A stretch of DNA of 19,260 bases from CAZWZG01 sp964638245 (lineage in GTDB: Bacteria; Pseudomonadota; Alphaproteobacteria; Rhodobacterales; Rhodobacteraceae): contig CAZWZG010000044.1 of assembly GCA_964638245.1 (NCBI GenBank), positions 1-19,260 on the forward strand. Direction: 5' to 3'. Positions 12,643 to 19,260 of the stretch are shown in pieces. Positions within the stretch are counted from its first letter, which is position 1, and the number at the start of each line of letters is the position of its first letter. The translations under genes were made by a program, and so were the position numbers. The notes below the pieces were generated by a model, which saw nothing but the letters and a program-made list of their open reading frames with translations, made no database searches and was not told where the DNA came from.

Positions 12643-14262
12643 TTATGCAGTGGCCGCCTCGGCCTTCTTGAGTAATGCGGTCAGATCAAAGGCCGCGCGC
12701 ATGAGGTCGCGGGTGTATTGTGTGGCCGGGAGGTCGAAAATCTGGGCCGTGGGGCCTTCTTCGACGCGTTCGCCATCTTTCATGACCATGACGTAATCCG
12801 ACATGGCCCGGACCACGGCGAGGTCGTGGCTGATGAAGATGTAGCTGAGGCCGAACTCGGATTGGAGGTCGCGCAGGAGCGTGATGACCTGTTTTTGCAC
12901 GGATCGATCCAGCGCGGAGGTGGGTTCGTCTAGGACGACGACTTTGGGGCGGAGCACCATGGCGCGGGCGATGGCGATGCGTTGGCGCTGGCCGCCGGAG
13001 AACTCGTGCGGGAAGCGGTTGCGCATGTTGGCCATGAGGCCCACTGCCTCGAGGGCTTCTCCGGCGCGTTTGGCGCGTTCTTTGCGCGAGATGCCGGGTT
13101 CGTGGACGAGTAGGCCCTCGGTGATGATTTCACCGACTGTCATGCGGGGGCTTAGGGAACCGTAGGGGTCCTGGAAGACAAGTTGGAGGCCCTTGCGGAG
13201 CGGGGTCATCTTGTCGCGCGGATAATCGGTGATATCGCGACCGATGTAGGCGACGCGCCCCTCGCTGGGCATGAGGCGCAGGAGCGCGCGTCCCAGGGTG
13301 GATTTGCCGGAACCGCTCTCGCCGACGACGCCGATGGTCTGACCTTCGCGCAGCGCGAGGTCGATGCCTTTGACGGCGGTGAAATACCGCTTTGGCGCAA
13401 GGAAGCCGCCGCCGATCTGGAAGGTGACGTTGACGCCCTGCCCTTCGAGCAGGATCGGCGCGGTGTCGGGGACCGGCGGTTTGGAGCCGTCGGGTTCGGC
13501 GTCCAGAAGCATGCGGGTGTAAGGCGTGGCGGGGGTGGTGAAGATTTGGGCCGTGGGGCCGCTTTCTTCGAGTTTGCCGGATTTCATCACGTAGACCCGG
13601 TCGGCGAAGGCTTCGACAATGCCGAGGTCGTGGGTGATGAAAAGGATGGCCATGCCGAGGCGGGTCTGGAGTTCCGCAAGGAGCGCGAGGATTTCGGCTT
13701 GGATCGTGACGTCGAGGGCCGTTGTTGGCTCGTCGGCGATCAAGAGGTCGGGGTCGTTGGCGAGCGCCATGGCGATCATGACGCGCTGGCGCTGGCCGCC
13801 GGAGAGTTCGTAGGGGTATGATTTGAGGCGGCGCTCGGGGTCGGGGATTTTGACGAGTTTCAGGAGGTCTAGCGCGCGGGCGCGGGCGGTTTCGCGTGTG
13901 TACTTGCCGTGGACCGTGAGCGGCTCCATCAGTTGCGCTTCGATGGTGTAGAGCGGGTCGAGGCTGGTCATCGGTTCCTGGAAGATCATGGTGATCTTCT
14001 TGCCGCGGATGGTGTTCATTTTTGCGAGCGGCGCGTTGAGGATGTCTTCGCCTTGGAAGCGGGCGGCGCCGGTGGCGGTGCCATTGGAGGCCAACAGCCC
14101 CATGGCGGCCATCATGATCTGGCTTTTGCCGGAGCCGGACTCGCCCACGACAGCGACGGTTTCGCCGCGCTCGACATGCATTGAAACACCGCGCACGGCT
14201 TCGATGGCGCCGTCGGGGGTGTCGAAGGTGACGTGGATGTCGTCGATCTCGAAAACAGCCAT
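12643..14262 (-). CDS. Oligopeptide ABC transporter, fused double ATP-binding protein (OppD-OppF type)
   Basis: A 539-residue protein with two complete ABC ATPase domains. The first has Walker A GESGSGKSQ (40-48), Q-loop FQEPMTSLDP (94-103), signature LSGGQ (153-157) and Walker B LLIADEP (173-179). The second has Walker A GESGSGKST (314-322), Q-loop FQDPYGSLSP (363-372), signature SGGQ (422-425) and Walker B VVVLDEP (441-447). Each is followed by the oligopeptide/dipeptide C-terminal extension (TPATPYTRMLLDAEP; LPATQYTRDLMRAAF). In E. coli these are separate proteins, OppD and OppF; fused forms such as YejF are common in alphaproteobacteria. It energises peptide uptake at the inner membrane. 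It is the last gene of the operon, one base after oppC. Confidence 0.95.
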   Translation of the reverse strand: MAVFEIDDIHVTFDTPDGAIEAVRGVSMHVERGETVAVVGESGSGKSQIMMAAMGLLASNGTATGAARFQGEDILNAPLAKMNTIRGKKITMIFQEPMTSLDPLYTIEAQLMEPLTVHGKYTRETARARALDLLKLVKIPDPERRLKSYPYELSGGQRQRVMIAMALANDPDLLIADEPTTALDVTIQAEILALLAELQTRLGMAILFITHDLGIVEAFADRVYVMKSGKLEESGPTAQIFTTPATPYTRMLLDAEPDGSKPPVPDTAPILLEGQGVNVTFQIGGGFLAPKRYFTAVKGIDLALREGQTIGVVGESGSGKSTLGRALLRLMPSEGRVAYIGRDITDYPRDKMTPLRKGLQLVFQDPYGSLSPRMTVGEIITEGLLVHEPGISRKERAKRAGEALEAVGLMANMRNRFPHEFSGGQRQRIAIARAMVLRPKVVVLDEPTSALDRSVQKQVITLLRDLQSEFGLSYIFISHDLAVVRAMSDYVMVMKDGERVEEGPTAQIFDLPATQYTRDLMRAAFDLTALLKKAEAATA

Positions 14263-14263
14263 C

Positions 14264-15394
14264 TCAGCGGTCCTTCGGATCGAGCGCGTCGCGCAGACCG
14301 TCGCCGAGGAAGTTCAGGGCGAAGAGAAGGACGGTCATCGTGGCGGCGGGCCAGAAGAGCATGAACGGGGCGTTGCGCATGTTTTGGGCGCCTTCGGCGA
14401 TGAGGACGCCGAGGGAGGTGAGCGGTTCTTGGACACCGAGGCCGAGGAAAGAGAGGAAGGACTCGAGCAGGATCACGCGGGGGATCAGGAGGGTCATGTA
14501 GATGACGACGGTCCCGAGCGTGTTTGGGATGATGTGGCGGCGGATGATCTGGCCGCCGGAGACGCCCATGGCGTCGGCGGCCTGGACGAATTCGCGGCGG
14601 CGGAGGGACAGGGTCTGGCCTCGGACGATCCTGGCCATGTCGAGCCATTCGACGGCGCCCACGGCGATGAACATCAGGACCACGTTTCGCCCGAAGAAGA
14701 CGACGAGCAGGATGACGAAGAAGATGAAGGGTAGCGAATAGAGGATGTCGACGATGCGCATCATGACATTGTCGACGCGGCCTCCGACAAAGCCGGCTGT
14801 GGCGCCGTAGAGGACGCCGATAACGAGGGCGACGCCGGTGGCAAGGAGGCCGATCATGAGCGAGATGCGTAAGGAAATGAGGATGCGGCTGAAGAGGTCG
14901 CGACCGTTACCGTCGGTGCCCATGAGGAAATAGAGCTGTTGGACGTCTGCGGTGAGGACGCCCGTGGTGCCGTCGCCCGTGATCTCTGCCGCGCCGTTTG
15001 AGAAGACGTCGGAGCGGTCGAGGTAGCGGCTGACGCGGGGGTCGATTTCGCGAGAGGACGAGACTTCGATGCTGACTTGGCCGCCTGTGACCGTGATCTC
15101 GCCGAGGTCGAGTCGGGCACGGCGAAGGGCGGACTCCGCTGCGGGGATGATCTCGTCGGCCTGTGGGTACGGCTGGAGGCTGGGGGGAACTTTGACGAAC
15201 TCGGGGTAAACCTCGTCATAGTCATGCGGGGCGATGTTGGGGCCGACAAGTCCGAGGAAGGCCATCACGATAAGGACGACGATCGACGCCATGGCTGCCT
15301 TGTTGCGGCGCAGGCGGATCAGGGCCGTGGCCCAGAGGGAGCGGCTGTCGTCGGTCAGGTCGGGCGCGTCAGGGAGCGAAGTGGCGTCAGTCAT
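14264..15394 (-). CDS. oppC: Oligopeptide ABC transporter permease OppC, with enlarged periplasmic loop
   Basis: A 376-residue BPD_transp_1 permease. The first helix (about 34-50, AAMASIVVLIVMAFLGLVG) is followed by an unusually long hydrophilic loop (about 55-155) before the conserved core GTDGNGRDLFSRILISLRISL. Five further helices follow. The coupling loop EAA motif is at EFVQAADAMGVSGGQIIRRHIIPN. E. coli OppC is about 300 residues, so most of the extra length is in the loop, which carries Glu/Asp-rich and Ser-rich stretches and no Cys. The start overlaps the end of oppB by 8 bases. It pairs with OppB to form the membrane channel for peptides delivered by OppA. Confidence 0.95.
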   Translation of the reverse strand: MTDATSLPDAPDLTDDSRSLWATALIRLRRNKAAMASIVVLIVMAFLGLVGPNIAPHDYDEVYPEFVKVPPSLQPYPQADEIIPAAESALRRARLDLGEITVTGGQVSIEVSSSREIDPRVSRYLDRSDVFSNGAAEITGDGTTGVLTADVQQLYFLMGTDGNGRDLFSRILISLRISLMIGLLATGVALVIGVLYGATAGFVGGRVDNVMMRIVDILYSLPFIFFVILLVVFFGRNVVLMFIAVGAVEWLDMARIVRGQTLSLRRREFVQAADAMGVSGGQIIRRHIIPNTLGTVVIYMTLLIPRVILLESFLSFLGLGVQEPLTSLGVLIAEGAQNMRNAPFMLFWPAATMTVLLFALNFLGDGLRDALDPKDR

Positions 15395-16304
15395 AGCGGA
15401 CCCTCGGGTCGAGGACGGCGTAAAGGAGGTCGACGATCAGGTTGAAGACCACGACGAAGGTGGCGACGATGACGACCGTACCCATCACCAGCGTGTAGTC
15501 GCGGTTGAGTGCGCCTTGCACGAAGAAGCGGCCGATGCCGGGCAAATTGAACACCTGTTCCACGACGATGGAGCCGGTGAGGAGCGCGGCGGCAGCGGGG
15601 CCGAGATAGCTGATCGCGGGGAGGATGGCGGCGCGCAGCGCGTGTTTAATGACGACGATGCGGTTGGGGAGGCCATAGGCGCGTGCCGTTCGGACGTGAT
15701 CGGATCGGAGCGCTTCGATCATTGAGCCTCGTATGAGGCGGGCGATGACGGCCATTTGGGGCAACGCGAGCGCGATGACCGGCAAAACCATCTGTCGCCA
15801 TTCGCCCCAGCCTTGGGCGGGTAGAAGGTTCAGGATCAGCGCAAAGACGAGGGACAGCACCGGGGCGACAACGAAGTTTGGAACGGTGATCCCGAAAGTC
15901 GCGACCGCAATGACGGCAAAGTCTGTGCCTGTATTTTGACGCAAGGCGGCGATTGTGCCCAAAAGCGTGCCGAAGAACATGGCGACGACGAGGGCGGTGG
16001 CCCCGAGTTGCATCGAGACCGGCAAGCCCTCGCCAAGGATCTGATGCACGCGCAGGTCGCGGTAGATGAAGCTTGGCCCCATGTCACCCTGGAACAGGTT
16101 GCCGAGGTAGATGAAATATTGCTGATACAAGGGCTTATCGAGGCCGAAGGTGGCGTTGAGGTTCGCCATGACCGTCGCTTCAAGCGTGCGTTCCTGATCG
16201 AATGGCCCACCGGGCGCAATCCGCATCATGAAGAACGCGATCGTCACGATGATAAAGAGCGTCGGGATCGCGCCCAGAAGGCGCCGGATCGCGTAACTTG
16301 CCAT
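15387..16304 (-). CDS. oppB: Oligopeptide ABC transporter permease OppB
   Basis: A 305-residue permease of the BPD_transp_1 family, very close in layout to E. coli OppB (306 residues). It begins MASYAIRRLLGAIPTLFIIVTIAFFMMRIAPGGPF, with the conserved R-R-L and PGGPF motifs, then has six predicted helices. The coupling motif is DHVRTARAYGLPNRIVVIKHALRAA, and VEQVFNLPGIGRF is a family hallmark. The ATG at 16304 has GAGGGG upstream, just after the stem-loop that separates it from oppA. It is followed by oppC with an 8-base overlap. Confidence 0.96.
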   Translation of the reverse strand: MASYAIRRLLGAIPTLFIIVTIAFFMMRIAPGGPFDQERTLEATVMANLNATFGLDKPLYQQYFIYLGNLFQGDMGPSFIYRDLRVHQILGEGLPVSMQLGATALVVAMFFGTLLGTIAALRQNTGTDFAVIAVATFGITVPNFVVAPVLSLVFALILNLLPAQGWGEWRQMVLPVIALALPQMAVIARLIRGSMIEALRSDHVRTARAYGLPNRIVVIKHALRAAILPAISYLGPAAAALLTGSIVVEQVFNLPGIGRFFVQGALNRDYTLVMGTVVIVATFVVVFNLIVDLLYAVLDPRVRYD

Positions 16305-16318
16305 GGGGTCCCCTCGTG

Positions 16319-16349
16319 AAAGCGGGGCCGGGCTGACCGGCCCCGCTTT
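16319..16349 (-). other. Perfect stem-loop between oppA and oppB
   Basis: AAAGCGGGGCCGG (16319-16331) and CCGGCCCCGCTTT (16337-16349) form a perfect 13-bp stem with a 5-base loop. On the minus strand it starts 8 bases after the oppA stop and ends 14 bases before the oppB start, followed only by TTTC rather than a long T run. In binding-protein operons such elements stabilise the upstream mRNA or partly terminate, so that the binding protein is made in excess over the membrane parts. That role is inferred here. Confidence 0.75.
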
Positions 16350-16357
16350 GGGTTTGC

Positions 16358-17945
16358 TTATCCGTCGAGGCTCAGGAAGCGCGTCGGATGCACGTTCTGG
16401 ATGTTATCTACCCAGCCGTTGAGCTGTGGCGAAACGAGAGACCGCGAGGAGTAGTAGAGGAGCGGGATGAAGGGCAGATCCCGCATGAACAGACCCTCGG
16501 CCTCTTTGAGCACGTCGGCCCGCATGTTGAGGTCAGTCGTCATCGCCGCCTTGTCCATCAAGCCGTCGTATTCGGCATTGTTGTAGTTGGCGTAGTTGAA
16601 GCCGTCGTTGTCCGATTCCACCATGAAGAGGAAGTTCTGGGGGTCGGAATAGTCACCGATCCAGCCCGCACGGGCCACGTCGAAGTCACCCTTGTCGCGC
16701 AGGTGCGCATAGTGCGCCGACGCGTCGCGGACGTTGTACTCGATATTCACGCCGAGGTTGGCCCACATGTCGGCAATCGCGGTTGCCGCGTTTTTGTGGT
16801 TCTCGGACGTGTTGTACATGATCTCGATGGTGACCGGGTTGTCCGGGCTGATGCCCTTGGACGCCAGGATCTCCGCCGCTTTGTCTTCGCGATCGAGCAT
16901 GGACATGTCGAAGTAGTCGATCTCGGGCGAGCCCGAGAAGTAGTTGCCGATGCCGGGCGGTACGAAGGATGTCGCAGGCACCATGGTTCCTTGGAAGATT
17001 TCCTCAGCCAGGAACTCGCGGTCGATGGCCATGGACAACGCCTGGCGCACTTCCGGATCCGCGAGGATCGGATCGGTGTGGTTCAGCGCGTAGTAGTAGG
17101 TGCCCAGATACGCGGCCACGCGGGCGGCGTCGCCATGCTCGGCCTTCAGACGCGCGATATCCTCTGCCGGAAGATCCGAGCAGGATTGGATTTCGCCGGC
17201 TTCCCAACCGCGAACACAGGTGGCGCGGTCCTCGAAGGGGATGTAATGCACCTCTTCGATCTGAACGCTGTCGGCGGCGTGGAACATGTCGTTCTTGGCC
17301 AGAACAATTTTGTCGTTCAGCGAGTTCTCGACCAGCGTGTAGGCGCCGTTGGACACCATGTTGCCGGGCTGCACGAAGTCAGCGCCATGCTCTTCAACGG
17401 ACGCGGGGTGAACCGGAAGGCCGGTCTGGTGCGTCAGAAGCTCGATAAAGAACGGCGTCGGTGCGGCCAGCGTGATTTCGAGCGTGGTGTCATCAATGGC
17501 TTTGACGCCCATCAAGGCGGCCTCAAGCTCGCCCTTGTTGACGGCCTCGGCGTTGGCAATCGGATACAGGATGTTGGCGTATTTCGCGCCCGTCTCCGGC
17601 AGCATGATGCGCTGGAGCGAATAGACGAAATCGCTCGCGGTCACGGGATCGCCGTTCGACCACTTGGCGTCATCGCGCAGGTTGAAGGTGTAGACCATGC
17701 CGTCTTCGGAGACGGTCCAGTCGGTGGCCACGCCGGGGATACCCTCAGCACTGGTTGTTTTAGATCACGAGGCCTTCGTAAAGGTCACGCAGGATGTTTG
17801 CTTCGGCGACGGTCGATGTCTTGTGCTGATCGAGCGTCTCCGGGTTGCCGTCGTTGCCGCGGAAATACGTGGCTGCCGACGCCGAACCGACCAGGAGCGC
17901 GGTGACCGCGCAGGCCAGAACGGTTGGACGGATGAAGTTAATCAC
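16358..17945 (-). pseudogene. oppA: Oligopeptide-binding protein OppA, frameshifted
   Basis: The product is a family 5 solute-binding protein (SBP_bac_5), closest in motifs to E. coli OppA (FDVARAGWIGDYSDPQNFL; TQPG/VQPGN-NGAYTL; ILRDLYEGLV). The gene starts at GTG 17945, with GGGAG 7 bases upstream, and has a signal peptide ending SASA before ATYFRGNDG. Reading continues to EGLVI and then stops at TAA near 17760. The rest of the protein (GIPGVATDWTVSEDG... to FLSLDG) continues in another frame to 16358. Dropping one base at the TAA restores VIKTTSAEGIPGVATDW, with exactly the spacing found in E. coli OppA between GL and PGVA. A single-base insertion is therefore the simplest reading: a recent null mutation or a sequencing error. 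Everything else in the gene looks intact. Confidence 0.85.
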
Positions 17946-18102
17946 ATTCGGTCTCCCTGTTTTATGATTATGGGCCAAGCTTGGACCCAAGCCCCCGAGT
18001 CGCGCAAGGGTTGTCCGGTGGGGAACGCGGGTTCCCGCGCGTCAGGCCGGGCAATGCCCTGATTTCAGGCAGTTGGCGGTGACAACCACCAAGACCCGCT
18101 TG

Positions 18103-18849
18103 TCATGGATGCTCATTGAGATAGCGCCACATCCAATCCTGCGAGGTCGCATCGGCCAACTTCCGTGTGCCGGGGGAGACATCCTGCGCATGCTTGGGGT
18201 CGAGCGCCAACGCGGTCAGAACCCCGGCCAGAACAGCCCGGGGATCGGTGTTCAAAGCGTCATAGTCCACGCGGTGCGGCGTGATCGCGTTGGCCGAAAA
18301 CCAATCCTCCCAAGCCGCATCATAGGCTTCAAATGCTTCGATTTGCGTTGCGATAGCATGTGCATCGTATCCCGGCAGCACTTCAGCGGCTTTGCGCTCC
18401 AATACGGTTCCATCGGCGGCCATATGCCAAACCCCGGATTGCCGGGCGCGCAGGTAGGAAACGGCACGTTCGAGCGCACTGTCGCGGTGCAAGTAAATGA
18501 ATGCTGTCGGCCCAAACACGCGCTCGATCCGGTGCTTGTCGGTCGCTTGTTCTGGATGAAGTTCTGCGAGCGCTCCCAAAAATCGGTCGAGGCTGTGGGC
18601 TTGCAGGCGCATACCGAAAACGTCGGATTGCCCCCGGCCTTTTGGGAGGACGGCGGCGAAGATCGCTTTGAGGAGAGCTTGGCGGTCCGCGGACGGCGCA
18701 ATACCCAGCGCCTCAGCCCATCCTTCCGCAGTGTCGCGGTGGAAAAACGATCCGGGATCGCCCGCGACGCCGGTGGTGGCGAGCATATTGATTAGAAGCG
18801 TGCTGCCTGAGCGGGGCGAGGTGCAGAGGATGTAGGCATCGAACGACAT
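18103..18849 (-). CDS. Stf0-type sulfotransferase
   Basis: A 248-residue protein starting MSFDAYILCTSPRSGSTLL. SPRSGST (11-17) is the 5'-phosphosulfate-binding loop of PAPS-dependent sulfotransferases. FIYLHRDSALERAVSYLRARQSGVWH matches the Stf0 group (which sulfates trehalose in mycobacteria; relatives in proteobacteria are labelled LPS sulfotransferase NodH). The C-terminal DWMWRY is also family-like. No signal or membrane segment, so cytoplasmic. An open frame extends upstream to 19143, but it would cross the rimO start on the other strand and is low-complexity Arg/Pro, so the ATG at 18849 is used. No clear Shine-Dalgarno sequence precedes it. Acceptor unknown: a glycan, glycolipid or surface polysaccharide is most likely. 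Confidence 0.85.
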   Translation of the reverse strand: MSFDAYILCTSPRSGSTLLINMLATTGVAGDPGSFFHRDTAEGWAEALGIAPSADRQALLKAIFAAVLPKGRGQSDVFGMRLQAHSLDRFLGALAELHPEQATDKHRIERVFGPTAFIYLHRDSALERAVSYLRARQSGVWHMAADGTVLERKAAEVLPGYDAHAIATQIEAFEAYDAAWEDWFSANAITPHRVDYDALNTDPRAVLAGVLTALALDPKHAQDVSPGTRKLADATSQDWMWRYLNEHP

Positions 18850-18911
18850 ATGCAGGCTATAACGGGCCACGTACCCTTTTGCTTGGCCAAACTTCCGGCT
18901 AAAGCCCCCCC

Positions 18912-19260
18912 ATGGCGCAAAACCCTCCCAACCTCCGCCCCGATCTGGCCTCGGCCAGTGTCCCCGATGCCGCCCGCCCCGGGCAGCCGACGATCGGGAT
19001 GGTCTCGCTCGGGTGCCCCAAGGCGCTGGTGGACAGCGAGCGGATCCTGACGCGGCTGCGCGCCGAGGGGTACGCGATTTCGCCCGATTATACCGGCGCC
19101 GAGGCGGTGATCGTGAATACCTGCGGGTTTCTCGATAGCGCAAAGGCAGAGAGCCTTGATGCGATTGGCGAGGCGCTCAATGAAAACGGGCGGGTGATTG
19201 TGACGGGGTGTCTGGGGGCGGAGCCGGAATATATCACCGGCGCGCATCCCAAGGTCTTGG
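18912..19260 (+). CDS. rimO: Ribosomal protein S12 methylthiotransferase RimO, N-terminal part (runs off window)
   Basis: The first 116 codons of a radical-SAM methylthiotransferase. After a variable 25-residue lead, IGMVSLGCPKALVDSE starts the UPF0004 domain. Its three iron-sulfur ligands are in place: Cys35 (LGCPKA), Cys71 (NTCGF) and Cys100 (TGCLGAE). The SLGCPKALVDSE wording is specific for RimO rather than MiaB. The CxxxCxxC radical-SAM motif and TRAM domain lie beyond the window. RimO methylthiolates an aspartate of ribosomal protein S12. It is divergent from the sulfotransferase gene with 62 bases between starts; no good ribosome binding site is seen before the ATG. Confidence 0.95.
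   Translation, partial: MAQNPPNLRPDLASASVPDAARPGQPTIGMVSLGCPKALVDSERILTRLRAEGYAISPDYTGAEAVIVNTCGFLDSAKAESLDAIGEALNENGRVIVTGCLGAEPEYITGAHPKVL

Noticed and set aside
13183..13821. 212-codon plus-strand frame opposite oppDF
   Set aside because: Shadow of the ABC ATPase gene; a Gly/Asp/Glu-rich product without recognisable motifs.
17745..17765. Programmed frameshift in oppA
   Set aside because: The site ATC TAA A would need a +1 slip by an isoleucine tRNA onto a poorly matching UCU. There is no RF2-like CTT TGA signal, and OppA is not known to use frameshifting; a mutation or read error is simpler.
16388..17905. 505-codon open frame on the plus strand
   Set aside because: It lies antisense to oppA, which has clear family motifs. 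The frame is long only because of the GC-rich codon pattern on the other strand, and its product (Val/Gly/His-rich) resembles no family I know.
18021..18036. GGGAAC-GCGG-GTTCCC hairpin between the sulfotransferase and oppA genes
   Set aside because: A 6-bp stem with no T run on either strand; too weak to call a terminator.
18850..19143. N-terminal extension of the sulfotransferase reading frame
   Set aside because: Arg/Pro-rich low-complexity translation that would overlap the start of rimO on the other strand; the sulfotransferase fold begins at 18849.

Overview
The window is high-GC DNA with gene content and gene order typical of an alphaproteobacterium of the Rhodobacteraceae (Roseobacter group). 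The pointers are a GcrA cell-cycle regulator, a Rhodobacterales-type VPLPA-CTERM protein, an argD-argF operon, and rpmB close to a DUF3108 protein and hrpB. Most genes have recognisable Shine-Dalgarno sequences; several start at GTG or TTG. No tRNA, rRNA, CRISPR array or transposase was recognised.

Layout. (1) 1-1465: the C-terminal part of a trypsin-like serine protease, a thioredoxin-fold protein on the opposite strand, and a small secreted protein. (2) 1563-2795: a compact metal-response island. A MerR-type regulator diverges from an overlapping trio: MerT-like transporter, MerF-like transporter and a Cys-rich GDCCVxC protein. A textbook MerR-type promoter with a 19-base spacer lies between them. 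No merA or merP is visible. (3) 2880-5254, minus strand: a four-helix membrane protein, ribosomal protein L28 (rpmB) with a strong terminator, a VOC-fold protein, and the GTPase MeaB. (4) 5296-8738, plus strand: a DUF3108 periplasmic protein, the helicase HrpB and a small unknown protein. (5) 8909-11013, minus strand: argD-argF (ornithine/arginine synthesis) with overlapping stop and start codons. A 13-codon arginine-rich mini-ORF lies upstream and could be an attenuation leader, although a competing promoter lies between it and argD. (6) 11269-12436: gcrA, convergent with a VPLPA-CTERM surface/secreted protein. (7) 12520-12609: a structured intergenic inverted repeat. (8) 12643-17945, minus strand: an oligopeptide ABC transporter operon, oppA-oppB-oppC-oppDF. 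The oppA reading frame is broken by an apparent one-base insertion, and a perfect 13-bp stem-loop separates oppA from oppB. (9) 18103-19260: a Stf0-type sulfotransferase diverging from the start of rimO, which runs off the end.

Most of the window is ordinary core genome. The stretches that deserve attention are the mer-like island, the upstream region of argD, the broken oppA, and the intergenic structured repeat. All statements rest on reading the sequence and on family knowledge; no search or folding program was run.
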